Counted from the first letter of the stretch, positions 14,609 through 21,894 are shown. The stretch is DNA of 25,202 bases from CAZPGL01 sp964586175 (GCA_964586175.1 CAZPGL010000029.1:1-25202), one strand, 5' to 3'. Numbers and translations: made by a program. Notes: generated by a model from the sequence alone, not told the origin.

Positions 14609-14614
14609 ACCCTA
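14609..14614 (-). promoter_or_regulatory. -10 box TAGGGT upstream of the EutQ-like gene
   Basis: TAGGGT on the minus strand would start transcription near 14602, giving a ~50-base leader with the ribosome site of ATG 14550. Confidence 0.4.
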
Positions 14615-14617
14615 GAA

Positions 14618-14655
14618 CACCCGCGCGAGTGGTACAACCACTACCCAGGCGGGTG
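14618..14655 (-). terminator. Nested palindrome between lipoprotein and EutQ-like genes
   Basis: CACCCGC (14618-14624) and GCGGGTG (14649-14655) enclose a perfect inner palindrome AGTGGT-ACA-ACCACT (14628-14642). On the minus strand the stem lies 5 bases after the lipoprotein stop and is followed by TTCT, so it could be that gene's terminator. The inner palindrome also falls where the -35 of the TAGGGT promoter would be, so an operator role is the alternative. Confidence 0.5.
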
Positions 14656-14659
14656 ATTC

Positions 14660-15166
14660 TCAGTCGAAGGAGGAGAGGGGGATGTCGCAGGCGTCCAGGA
14701 TCTCGAAGAACACCATGAGGATGCCCATGTCGGGATCGTCTTCATCGGCGGCCGCCAAGCCGATCAAGAGGTCTGGGTCGTTGAGCAGCGCGTCGGCCAG
14801 ACATTGGGCGTCGTCGTCGGACAGGTTCGAGTCTTCCCGCATGCCCTCGACCATCGCGTCGGCCATCGCATCGGGGGCGCAGCCGATCCCCAGTTCGAAA
14901 AATGCTGTCACCAGGTCGGGCGGAAGGTCATCGATTTCGTCGCCGGCGAGGATCGCCGTGGCCATCGTCGAGTTGGCGGCGACGGCCCGGACGAGGCACA
15001 ACTGCTCGTCGGTCGAGAGCGACCCACTGAAATCGGTGTCGTCGTTCAGACCGTCGAGGAGCTGTTGTTCGGTGTCGGAGAGGCCACTGCCACCGTCCCC
15101 GGAGCCGCAGGCTCCGGCCACCAGGACGAACGAGAACATGAGGGAGAAGAGTTTCCGCGTAGTCAT
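14660..15166 (-). CDS. Small acidic lipoprotein, function unknown
   Basis: A 168-residue protein with a lipoprotein signal: MTTRKLFSLMFSFVLVAGAC, lipidated Cys20, then a Gly/Ser linker. The mature part is helical and very acidic, with three or four similar helical units around conserved Cys. Examples are LSTDEQLCLVRAVAANS, LGIGCAPDAMADAMVEG, LSDDDAQCLADALLNDP and FEILDACDIPL. The Cys spacing suggests disulfides outside the membrane. I do not recognise a family, though short acidic lipoproteins of this style are common in actinobacteria. A TACGGT box lies 8 bases before ATG 15166. Confidence 0.78.
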   Translation of the reverse strand: MTTRKLFSLMFSFVLVAGACGSGDGGSGLSDTEQQLLDGLNDDTDFSGSLSTDEQLCLVRAVAANSTMATAILAGDEIDDLPPDLVTAFFELGIGCAPDAMADAMVEGMREDSNLSDDDAQCLADALLNDPDLLIGLAAADEDDPDMGILMVFFEILDACDIPLSSFD

Positions 15167-15174
15167 GGCCGGGC

Positions 15175-15180
15175 ACCGTA
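15175..15180 (-). promoter_or_regulatory. -10 box TACGGT, probable leaderless start of lipoprotein gene
   Basis: TACGGT on the minus strand is 8 bases before ATG 15166, and no ribosome site is visible. Confidence 0.4.
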
Positions 15181-15199
15181 GCCGGTGAGGTTCGGTACG

Positions 15200-16021
15200 T
15201 CAGAGATGGGAGGCGAGGAACGCCAGCAGGTCCGGCCAGTAGGGGGGCCGGACCTCGCTGAATAGCTGGTGGCCGTCGTCGCCGTACGGCGGGTAGACGA
15301 CCAGGCGCACATCCTTACCGGCTGTAGTGAGCGCAGCCTCGACGTCGCCGGCGATGGCGACGTGGTCGGCCTGTATGAGGTCGTTTTCGGCGACGAGCAC
15401 CAGCACCGGGTCGTCGACCGGGGTGACGTCCTCCAGGGTCTCCTCCATGGTGTCGACACCGTGGGCCGGGGCCATGAGGGCCGCGGCGTGGACGTCGCCG
15501 GCCCGTTTGACCGCCATTTGGAGGGTCAGCAGGCCCCCGCGGGAGAACCCGATGATGCCGACCCGGCCGGGGTCGAGGTCGGGGTGGGCGAGCAGGGTGT
15601 CGAGACCGGTGAGGGCGTCGACGAGCTGGAGCCCCATGTTGTCCTCGGCCCGCCGGTGCTGGGCGTGGGCCAGGTAGCCGGCCTCGGCCAGCGCCTCACA
15701 GGTGCCCTGCAGGTCACCGCCGACTGCTCCTCGGCGGCCGCCGTGACTGTAGGCCACGCCGGGGAACGGTCCTGGGCCCCCGGGGCGGCAGGTGAAGGAG
15801 CCGTCGGTCTGGGCGTCGACGGTGAGCGTGTCGGGGGCCGTCGTCGGTGCCGTGGTGGCCGTGGTGGCTGGCACCGTGGATGCCGGGGCCGCAGCGGTGG
15901 TGGAGGGGGCCGGCGCGGTGGTCGGGGAGGGAACCGTCGTGGCCGGCCCAGCGTCGCGTCCGGTGCCGCACGCTGCGACGAGCAGCATCAACACCCCGGT
16001 CACGCCGACGACGCGTCCCAT
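15200..16021 (-). CDS. Lipoprotein alpha/beta hydrolase (dienelactone-hydrolase-like)
   Basis: A 273-residue protein with a lipobox (LLVAAC, Cys18) and a ~45-residue Thr/Pro/Ala linker that would hold the enzyme off the membrane. It is followed by an alpha/beta-hydrolase domain. The catalytic triad is visible: nucleophile S160 in GFSRGG, acid D214 in AENDLIQADH, and H251 in YGDDGHQLF. The early GVAYSHGG supplies the oxyanion-hole region. It likely cleaves an ester, lactone or peptide outside the cell; the substrate is unknown. The TAGGTT box 6 bases before ATG 16021 marks a leaderless start. Confidence 0.85.
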   Translation of the reverse strand: MGRVVGVTGVLMLLVAACGTGRDAGPATTVPSPTTAPAPSTTAAAPASTVPATTATTAPTTAPDTLTVDAQTDGSFTCRPGGPGPFPGVAYSHGGRRGAVGGDLQGTCEALAEAGYLAHAQHRRAEDNMGLQLVDALTGLDTLLAHPDLDPGRVGIIGFSRGGLLTLQMAVKRAGDVHAAALMAPAHGVDTMEETLEDVTPVDDPVLVLVAENDLIQADHVAIAGDVEAALTTAGKDVRLVVYPPYGDDGHQLFSEVRPPYWPDLLAFLASHL

Positions 16022-16027
16022 GGGGTG

Positions 16028-16033
16028 AACCTA
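16028..16033 (-). promoter_or_regulatory. -10 box TAGGTT, leaderless start of hydrolase gene
   Basis: TAGGTT on the minus strand is 6 bases before ATG 16021. Confidence 0.5.
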
Positions 16034-16061
16034 CTGGACTGCGGCCCCGGCGGCCGGGGCG

Positions 16062-16256
16062 TCAGCCGACCGAACAGGCCATGTCGGCGCCGCAACACAT
16101 CGGCGACTTGATCTTGCCGTGGTCGTTGGGACAGCGGCTGATCTGGACGGTGGATCCGTCGTCTTTGGCGAGGGTGTCGTTCACCAGCGGGGCGTCACAG
16201 GCCCCGCAGGTGGCGTTGACCGACATGCCGCACGACGGACACGAGTAGGTGGCCAT
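16062..16256 (-). CDS. Small zinc-ribbon protein
   Basis: A 64-residue protein with paired Cys motifs: CPSCG (residues 6-10), CGACDAPL (17-24), then SRCPNDHGKIKSPMCC and a last ADMAC. The CxxC...CxxC arrangement is a zinc ribbon, and the extra CC/C near the end could bind a second metal. Such small proteins serve as metal-bound adaptors or of unknown function. ATG 16256 has only a weak GGAAA ribosome site. It follows the ABM-type gene at 16304 on the same strand with a 47-base gap, so co-transcription is possible. Confidence 0.75.
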   Translation of the reverse strand: MATYSCPSCGMSVNATCGACDAPLVNDTLAKDDGSTVQISRCPNDHGKIKSPMCCGADMACSVG

Positions 16257-16303
16257 GGAGGTTTCCGTTCGATGGGGTTGGACCGGGTTCCCCGCCGCAG
16301 GGT

Positions 16304-16600
16304 TCAGACGTCGGGGTGCCCGTCAAGGTAGGTGATCTCGAGGTCGCCGGCCATGATCGGACCCAACTGTTCCAGCATGCCGGTTTCAACCCGCCAGGCC
16401 AGGTAGGCCTCGTGGTTGGCCCGGGTGGCGAACTTCTCCCACAGCACGATCGTGTCCGCGTTGTCGTTGTCGGTGTACACCTCGATGGACTCGCAGCCTT
16501 CGAAGGCCCTGGTGTCGGCCAGCGCGGTGCGCAGCGTGTCGATCAGGGCAGCACCCATTCCTTCTGTCATGGGGAACCGGGCGATGACGCTCGTGGACAT
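16304..16600 (-). CDS. ABM-domain putative monooxygenase
   Basis: A 98-residue protein of the dimeric alpha/beta-barrel antibiotic-biosynthesis-monooxygenase family. It has MSTSVIARFPMTEG, a helix TLRTALADTRAFEGCESIEVYTD, the hallmark DTIVLWEKFATRANHEAYLAWR, and a closing LEITYLDGHP. Family members oxidise quinols or act as small ligand-binding proteins. A GAAAGGCGG ribosome site precedes ATG 16600. A consensus-like promoter lies at 16651-16679. Confidence 0.83.
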   Translation of the reverse strand: MSTSVIARFPMTEGMGAALIDTLRTALADTRAFEGCESIEVYTDNDNADTIVLWEKFATRANHEAYLAWRVETGMLEQLGPIMAGDLEITYLDGHPDV

Positions 16601-16650
16601 GATGTCCGCCTTTCAGTCTGGGCCGCATCCTTGCCGTGCGGCCGGAGGAC

Positions 16651-16679
16651 ACTGTCCCGTGTCACGCGGGGGGTGTCAA
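16651..16679 (-). promoter_or_regulatory. Promoter of the ABM/zinc-ribbon genes
   Basis: On the minus strand TTGACA (16679-16674) is followed, after 17 bases, by GACAGT (16656-16651). The inverted repeat GACAC-6-GTGTC (16648-16663) overlaps the -10 and could be an operator. Confidence 0.5.
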
Positions 16680-16861
16680 GGTGGGCGGTGACGACGGCAG
16701 GTGTTGGTCGTGTCCGCGTGATCGCGGGTTTGGGCGGGCGGCACGGCAGCCCAACGGGATTCGACGGCTGGCGAGTGGCCCCGACGGTGGTGACAAAACT
16801 GTCCTCGGCCGGCGATCCGTCCGTCTTGACCCCGTACACGACGACGGGGGAGGAACCCATC

Positions 16862-17029
16862 ATGGAAACAGCACATCTGGCCCGAGCGATCAACCAGGAC
16901 CGCTACCAGGTCCGGCGGCCGGCGATCACCCCGAGGCGGACGGGTGCTCTGACCCGGGTGTCCTGCCATCCGCTGGTGGCCGCGCTGAGCCTCGGCGGCG
17001 TCGCCGCGGTGGCCCGGGCCGTGGCCTAG
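16862..17029 (+). CDS. Small protein with hydrophobic C-terminus, 55 aa
   Basis: This ORF starts at ATG 16862 with a strong ribosome site (GGGGGAGGAA) 7-8 bases upstream. The product has a polar, Arg-rich N-terminus (METAHLARAINQDRYQVRRP) and a hydrophobic tail (HPLVAALSLGGVAAVARAVA) that could be a single membrane segment or an amphipathic helix. No homolog is recognised. Evidence is the ribosome site, high GC3 and lack of a competing gene in this stretch. It ends 20 bases before the third TGTCAGATC element. Confidence 0.5.
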   Translation: METAHLARAINQDRYQVRRPAITPRRTGALTRVSCHPLVAALSLGGVAAVARAVA

Positions 17030-17048
17030 AGGCTCACCGCCGCCAACC

Positions 17049-17057
17049 TGTCAGATC
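17049..17057 (+). promoter_or_regulatory. TGTCAGATC leader element, copy 3
   Basis: This copy lies ~70 bases before the place where the start codon of a secreted-protein remnant would be expected. It shares a following GGCTGCCG block with copy 2. Confidence 0.4.
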
Positions 17058-17106
17058 TCGGCGGCTGCCGATTTTGGTCGATGTCGACCCCGACACCGAC
17101 AACACC

Positions 17107-17305
17107 AAGGAGCACCCGCCGAAACAGGCACCATCCGCAAGACCCTCCTGACCGCCGCAGCCGCCCTGGCTCTCACGGTCGGCCTGGTGACCCCGGCCTC
17201 GGCCCCATCGGATCGGGCCACGGTCGCGCCCGGGCCCGTTGATGGCGTCGACGGCGGGCCTGCTAGGCAGGGCACCCCGGTAGCGAGCCCCGGAGGTCCA
17301 CGCCC
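17107..17305 (+). pseudogene. Secreted-protein remnant without a start codon
   Basis: AAGGAG at 17107-17112 is a good ribosome site. From 17130 one frame reads TIRKTLLTAAAALALTVGLV followed by TPASAP, a textbook Sec signal peptide with an ASA cleavage site, then SDRATVAPGPVDGVDGG. Yet no ATG, GTG or TTG precedes it in frame. The bases where a start should be (17118-17129) read GCCGAAACAGGC. Small changes in that stretch could have removed an ATG. After the signal peptide the frame runs into the SDR gene. The TGTCAGATC element upstream links it to the secreted genes at 463 and 5087. It could be a decayed member, a sequencing error, or a rare start codon. The ORF starting at GTG 17187 would lack the signal peptide. 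Confidence 0.55.
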
Positions 17306-18148
17306 ATGCAGTCGCCACAGGTCAGCGCGCTGGTCTCGCTGGATGGCGCCACCGCGGTGGTCACCGGCGGTGGAGGCGGTATCGGCGGCGCCACCTCCCG
17401 GCTGTTGGCGTCGGCCGGAGCCCACGTGGTGCTCAACGAACTTGACGCCGACCGGGCGGCGGTGACGGTAGCCGACATCGAGGCGGCCGGCGGGACGGCC
17501 ACCGCGGTGGTTGGTGACGTCCGAGAGGCCGGCGTGGTGGCTGAGGTGCACGACGTGGCGACCGACGTGGCCGGCGGGGCGATCGACGTGCTGGTCAACA
17601 ACGTCGGCGATTACCGGCCCAATGGGAGGTTCGTCGACACCGACGACGAGCAGTGGTCGGCCCAGTACGAGATCCAACTCCGGCACGTGTTCCGCTGCAC
17701 CCGGGCGTTCCTGCCGGCCATGCAGGAACGGGGGCGTGGCAGCATCGTGAACGTGTCGACGGTGGAGGCCTTCCGGGGAATTCCGGTCAACACCGCCTAC
17801 TCGGCGTTTAACGCCGGGGTGTCGGCGTTCACCCGGTCGCTGGCCGTCGAGGTCGGCCGGGACGGGGTGCGGGTGAACTGTGTGGCCCCCGACATGGCCG
17901 ACACCCTCCAGACACCGGCCGAGTCGATGCTGCGGGGCCGCGATCCGGAGATGGTGCGGTCGTGGATCCCGTTGGGGCGGTTCGGACGGCCCGAGGACTA
18001 CGCCCGGGTGATGCTGTTCCTGGCTTCGGACCTGTCGTCGTTCATGACCGGCAACACGCTGATGGTCGACGGCGGCACCATGGCGGCCAGCGGCTGGTAC
18101 GGCCGGGCCGGCGGTAAGGGCTGGACCAACCTCCCCGACCGCCCCTGA
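17306..18148 (+). CDS. SDR-family oxidoreductase with Asn in place of catalytic Lys
   Basis: A 280-residue short-chain dehydrogenase/reductase. It has the Rossmann motif TGGGGGIGG (residues 20-28), an acidic residue after beta-2 (NELD, favouring NAD), DVRE, and NNVG at 98-101. The active site has S151 (VNVSTVE) and Y165 (AYSAFNAG). The Lys of the usual YxxxK is Asn169. The C-terminal VDGGTMAASGW fits the family. Lys lowers the Tyr pKa and holds the nicotinamide ribose, so activity may be reduced or different. This could also be a natural YxxxN subgroup. GGAGG sits 9 bases before ATG 17306. It converges with the hydroxylase-type gene. Confidence 0.87.
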   Translation: MQSPQVSALVSLDGATAVVTGGGGGIGGATSRLLASAGAHVVLNELDADRAAVTVADIEAAGGTATAVVGDVREAGVVAEVHDVATDVAGGAIDVLVNNVGDYRPNGRFVDTDDEQWSAQYEIQLRHVFRCTRAFLPAMQERGRGSIVNVSTVEAFRGIPVNTAYSAFNAGVSAFTRSLAVEVGRDGVRVNCVAPDMADTLQTPAESMLRGRDPEMVRSWIPLGRFGRPEDYARVMLFLASDLSSFMTGNTLMVDGGTMAASGWYGRAGGKGWTNLPDRP

Positions 18149-18161
18149 GCGGGGCCGCGTT

Positions 18162-19157
18162 TCAGCCCATGGCCCGGCGGGTGGCGGCGAGGCGGCGGCG
18201 GCGTTCGGCGACGTGGCGGTCGCCGTCTGCGGTGCCGTCGTGGACGCTGTCCAGCAGATCGTCCAGCGGTGACTCCTCACCGCCGTAGTTGCATTCGATG
18301 TACCGGTGGTGCAGTTGGTGGAAGAAGTCGCCCAACTCGAAGCGGCGGCCGCCGGGCAACAGCAGGGCGTCGTGCCCGGTGTGCGACATTGGGGCGCCCA
18401 TCGTGTGGTGCATCATGGCGAACAGCAGGTGCACCGGGCTGGACGGGATGAGCAGGAACAGGAGCACGTCGCCGTAGAGCACCACGTGTTCGAGCGGGTG
18501 CATGGCCAGCCCCGACCACGGGCCCACGTTGACGTTCTTGTGGTGCCACGAGTGGACGTGGGCGTAGACGGGGCCGCGGTGCAACAGCCAGTGGCCGACC
18601 GAGAAGTAGCAGACCGACCACAACGGAATGAGGGCCAGCAAGGCCATGAACCACACGGGGCTGTCGGCGAAGGTGATGGTCGATACCCAGCCGTTGGCGT
18701 ACGACCACCAGCCCAGCACCTCCCAAGCCGTGCCGAAGAGCATGCACGGGACCAGGGTCAGGAACATGTTGTCCTTGACCTGGTCGTCGAACAGGAAGAG
18801 GCGTTTGTTGCGTCCAAGGGGGCGGGGGTCGTAGCGCAGACCGTCGCCTTGGCGGCGCCACCGTTCCAGCCACAGGTGGAGTCCGCCGGCCACGACCAGT
18901 ACGAGGACCACGTTGCGGAGCCACAGGCCGAGCACCCAGCCCGGTTCGACGGAGGCGGCCTGGGTCATCGACGGGCTGCCCCAGTGCCAGAGCCCGAAGG
19001 CTACGGCCAGCATGAACGCTCGGGAGCGTAGGGGCGCCCAGGTACGAGCCAGGTGTGCCGCGATGGCGGCCGGGCGCAGCGGCCACTGCAGGAACGGGGC
19101 GCTGCGCAGCGGAAGGTCCGGGGTGACGTTCCAGATCTGGCGGTCGGTCGAGGTCAC
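18162..19157 (-). CDS. Sterol desaturase/fatty acid hydroxylase family membrane protein
   Basis: A 331-residue protein with four to five membrane spans. It has the di-iron His clusters of the family: HWLLH, then HVHSWHH, then HHTMGAPMSHTGHD, and FFHQLHHRYIECN. These enzymes use di-iron and O2 to hydroxylate or desaturate lipids. The polar N-terminus (ITS-type TSTDRQIWNVTPDLPL) and the Arg-rich tail are cytoplasmic. GTG 19157 has GGAG 8-9 bases upstream. It follows the M24-type gene on the same strand after 144 bases that hold no recognisable gene. The lipid substrate is unknown. Confidence 0.86.
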   Translation of the reverse strand: MTSTDRQIWNVTPDLPLRSAPFLQWPLRPAAIAAHLARTWAPLRSRAFMLAVAFGLWHWGSPSMTQAASVEPGWVLGLWLRNVVLVLVVAGGLHLWLERWRRQGDGLRYDPRPLGRNKRLFLFDDQVKDNMFLTLVPCMLFGTAWEVLGWWSYANGWVSTITFADSPVWFMALLALIPLWSVCYFSVGHWLLHRGPVYAHVHSWHHKNVNVGPWSGLAMHPLEHVVLYGDVLLFLLIPSSPVHLLFAMMHHTMGAPMSHTGHDALLLPGGRRFELGDFFHQLHHRYIECNYGGEESPLDDLLDSVHDGTADGDRHVAERRRRLAATRRAMG

Positions 19158-19301
19158 GGGGGCTCCGTCTCGGTGGGTCGACCGGGGTGGTCCGGTCGCT
19201 CGCGAGGGTACGGAGCCGGTTCGCCGGCGGGTCGAAGTTTGAACGCCGACCCGTGACCGTGGGAGCGGGCTTCGTGGTCGCGGGGCGCGGGCGCCCGTGG
19301 C

Positions 19302-20561
19302 TCAGCAGTCGATGATCGACAGTCCCGGCGGGGTGGTCGACAGCAGGCGCACGCCGTCTTCGGTCCACACCATGGTCTCGATGAGCGCCGTGTTGAACAT
19401 GCTCTCGAAGTTCGTGACCATGCCCGGCTCGAACACCCGGTCGAGGTACCGGTCGTCGAGCATGTTGAAGTAGAAGTCGCCGACCCAGTCGGGGGGCAGG
19501 CTGAGGCCCAACTCGTAGCCCAGGGCCCAGCCCTCGCCGGCATCGAGGCCGACCGAGGCGTAGTACGACCGCAGCCGCCCGTTGACCTCGCCGACGGTCA
19601 TTCCGGCCCGCAGCTCGGCTTCGATCATGTCGTACACCCCGGCCGCCCGGCGGTACCGGTCCAGTAGCTCGGGCGGCGGGTCCCCCATGTAGTGGCCCCG
19701 CAGCACGTTGCCGTGGTAGCGGTGCACGACGCCGCACAGGTCGGCGCACAGGACGTCGTCTGGGCGGAGCCGGCGCCGGCCGGGCAGTGAGTGGCCCATG
19801 GGGGCCATGCGGCCGTCGTTGACCGGCAGGGCGGTGAAGATGGGGATGAGGGCGGCCAGTTCGCCGTTCTCGGCCGCCATGGCCCGCAGGGCTTCGCCGA
19901 ACACCGCCAGCTCGGTCATGCCGGGCCGGGCGGTGTCGATGATGGCCTGATGTCCGACCTCGGCGACCCTGACCGCCTCCTCGATGTAGGCCAGTTCGGC
20001 CGGGGACTTGACCCGGCGGGTGGCGCGGACGGTGGCAGAGGCGTCGACCACGTCGCAGCCCGCTGAGCGGAAGGCCGCCTCGGTCATCTCGCTGATCCGC
20101 CGGTTGGGCAGGTAGCACCACATCTCCAGGCCGACCCGGGTGGCCGCCGAGGGGTCGATCCATCCGGAGGACCGCAGCTCGTCGACGACGAACGCCAGGT
20201 TGGGTTCCGGTTCCCGGGTGGCGAAGAAGCGGTTGTCGGTGCACACCGAGGTGGAGGCCAGGACGGTCTCCTCAGTGGGGTTGTCGAAGTGGATGACCGT
20301 GTCGTGGTCGACGTGGAGCGCCGTCCCGTAGCACTGCGGGTAGCGCATGGGGGCGTTGCCCTTGTACCAGCCGACCCGGAAGCCGTGGAGCCAGCACACG
20401 AGGTCGGGGTTGGTGACGTAGAGAAGGTCGATGCCGTCGCGGCGCATCAGATCGCGAAGCGCGGCCTGGCGAGCCTGGTACTCGTCGACGGTGAAGGAGA
20501 TCTCGTGATGGTCGACGAGGGTGGGGTCGAAGGCCCCGGTGGTGAGCCCTGGCTGGTGCAT
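19302..20561 (-). CDS. M24-family (creatinase/ectoine-hydrolase-like) enzyme with altered metal site
   Basis: A 419-residue two-domain pita-bread protein: a creatinase N-domain (residues ~25-175, YQARQAALRDLMRRDGIDLLYVTNPD) and an M24 catalytic domain (~185-415). In the five-ligand dinuclear site, D274 (CADLCG), E386 (NFES) and E395 (LIETM) are present. The second Asp is missing (RYHGNVLRG, near 284) and the metal His is Tyr349 (GYELGLSLPPDW). H257 (PMGHSLP) is kept. The GY-LG-PPDW pattern is, from memory, that of ectoine hydrolase (DoeA) rather than of true aminopeptidases, and creatinase also works without metal. An amide or amidine hydrolase on a small osmolyte-like substrate is likelier than a peptidase. 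GAGG lies 5 bases before ATG 20561. Confidence 0.83.
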   Translation of the reverse strand: MHQPGLTTGAFDPTLVDHHEISFTVDEYQARQAALRDLMRRDGIDLLYVTNPDLVCWLHGFRVGWYKGNAPMRYPQCYGTALHVDHDTVIHFDNPTEETVLASTSVCTDNRFFATREPEPNLAFVVDELRSSGWIDPSAATRVGLEMWCYLPNRRISEMTEAAFRSAGCDVVDASATVRATRRVKSPAELAYIEEAVRVAEVGHQAIIDTARPGMTELAVFGEALRAMAAENGELAALIPIFTALPVNDGRMAPMGHSLPGRRRLRPDDVLCADLCGVVHRYHGNVLRGHYMGDPPPELLDRYRRAAGVYDMIEAELRAGMTVGEVNGRLRSYYASVGLDAGEGWALGYELGLSLPPDWVGDFYFNMLDDRYLDRVFEPGMVTNFESMFNTALIETMVWTEDGVRLLSTTPPGLSIIDC

Positions 20562-20621
20562 GGCGCCTCGATTCGGTGGTCGGTGCGGGTCGGCCGATGG
20601 ATGGCCGGCCCGGCGGGTCGG

Positions 20622-20627
20622 AGATTA
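20622..20627 (-). promoter_or_regulatory. -10 box TAATCT upstream of the M24-type gene
   Basis: TAATCT on the minus strand would give a leader of ~55 bases before ATG 20561. Confidence 0.4.
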
Positions 20628-20780
20628 GGCCCGTCGGGCCGCCCGTTGTCCACAAGACGTGGCCGTGACGCCCGTCCCCACGGTCACGGATGTGTCGCTT
20701 GCACACCCGCAGTGCGGGGGTTACCAATGTGTTCGACCGTCGGCGTGGGTCGGCGGCGGGACACGGAAGGTGGATTCATC

Positions 20781-21413
20781 ATGTACCTCTGGAGCAGGCA
20801 GTTGACCCTGCGGCCGGGCTCGTTCGTCGAGGGGGGTGCCGCCCTGGCCGGCGTGATGTCCCACATCAACGCCAACACCTCGTACGACTTCAGCCTCTGG
20901 CAGTCGCTGCTCGGTGCCCCCTTGGGTTCGTTCGCCGTGACGACCCGCTTCGAGTCGTACGGTGCCTTCACCGACGAGATCGCCCGCGTGTACGCCGAGG
21001 ACGCCGACTACGTGGCCATGGTGGACGCCGCCGGCGTCCACCTCGCCGCCAACCCGGAGGACTCGCTGTGGAACGTGATCCACACCGTCGGTGACATGTC
21101 CGAGGTGCCCAACGTGGCCCTCAACTTCGCGTGGCAGGCGAACCCGGCCGAGGTCGCGGCGAGCGCCGCCTGGGCCGTGGAGTTCGCCACGTACGCCCAG
21201 GGTCTCGGCGGGGGAGCCGGGTCGGTGAGCATCAGCAATTGGGGGGTCACCAACGGCGTCCGGATGGTCTGGGGCTACGACTCGGTCGCCGAACTGGAGG
21301 AGCGGAACGGCGTGTCGATGGCCGATCCCGGTATCGGCGAGCGCATCGTGGCGTCGGCCGACGTCGGCATCCCGCTCAACTTCCAGTCGGCGGTGGCCCG
21401 CCGGATTCTCTGA
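20781..21413 (+). CDS. Uncharacterised protein, possible duplicated alpha/beta barrel
   Basis: A 210-residue soluble protein, with AAGGTGG 7 bases before ATG 20781. It opens MYLWSRQLTLRPGSFVEG, then a long helix-strand pattern. Two stretches resemble each other: the first-half FAVTTRFESYGAFTDEIARV and, near the end, GVRMVWGYDSVAELEERNGV. This is the strand-helix order of dimeric alpha/beta-barrel (NIPSNAP/EthD-like) proteins, so it could be a duplicated barrel. I do not recognise the family and see no catalytic motif. The 219-base region before it holds two small palindromes (20663-20689, CCGTGAC/GTCACGG; 20706-20718, CCCGCA/TGCGGG) that may regulate it or the divergent M24-type gene. Confidence 0.75.
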   Translation: MYLWSRQLTLRPGSFVEGGAALAGVMSHINANTSYDFSLWQSLLGAPLGSFAVTTRFESYGAFTDEIARVYAEDADYVAMVDAAGVHLAANPEDSLWNVIHTVGDMSEVPNVALNFAWQANPAEVAASAAWAVEFATYAQGLGGGAGSVSISNWGVTNGVRMVWGYDSVAELEERNGVSMADPGIGERIVASADVGIPLNFQSAVARRIL

Positions 21414-21453
21414 CCCACGGCCGGTGTCGTCCTCATCGGGGGCGGCACCGGAG

Positions 21454-21894
21454 TCAGTGGTTGCCGCGGAGCCGCACCGGCGAGACGAACACCGCGGTGC
21501 GCCGGTCGGCGGCCATCACCCGGTCGTACTCGTCGAGGTCGTCGTGGGTGCCGCCGGCGGCGGCGAACACCTCACGCAGCAAGAGTCGGAGGGCCTCGTC
21601 GTCGACGCCGTCGGCCGGGTCGTCGGGGCCGATGAGGTCGGCCGGGCCGGTCGCCGACCGCCAGGCCCAACCACGGCGGATGGCGACGGTGACCTCGCCG
21701 CCCCGCCGAATGTGTTGCAGGCGGGCCGCCCCACCCAGCGAGACGAAGGCCACGCAGGCCTCGCCGGTGACCGGATGGTCGAGCACGCCGCAGTTCACGA
21801 CGCTGGACAACACCCGCCCGCCGGCGGCGGTGCTGACCACGGCCAGCCCGTGTTCGTCGGCGAGGAAGGACCGGACACCTTCGAGATCGGTCAT
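21454..21894 (-). CDS. PPOX-class flavin/F420-dependent protein
   Basis: A 146-residue split-barrel protein of the pyridoxamine-5'-phosphate-oxidase-like superfamily, in the actinobacterial F420-binding style. The fold order is a helix (LEGVRSFLADEHG), strands (LAVVSTAAGGRVLSSVVNCGVL, ACVAFVSLGG), a basic loop (ARLQHIRRGGEVTVAIRRGWAW), a helical insert (GVDDEALRLLLREVF) and the final strand (RTAVFVSPVRLRG). Such proteins bind F420, FMN or heme and reduce small molecules. GGAG lies 8 bases before ATG 21894. It follows the DDAH gene on the same strand with a 103-base gap. Confidence 0.8.
   Translation of the reverse strand: MTDLEGVRSFLADEHGLAVVSTAAGGRVLSSVVNCGVLDHPVTGEACVAFVSLGGAARLQHIRRGGEVTVAIRRGWAWRSATGPADLIGPDDPADGVDDEALRLLLREVFAAAGGTHDDLDEYDRVMAADRRTAVFVSPVRLRGNH

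Noticed and set aside
18277..20244. 655-aa minus open frame
   Set aside because: An Arg/Pro-rich shadow in another frame of the hydroxylase-type and M24 genes.
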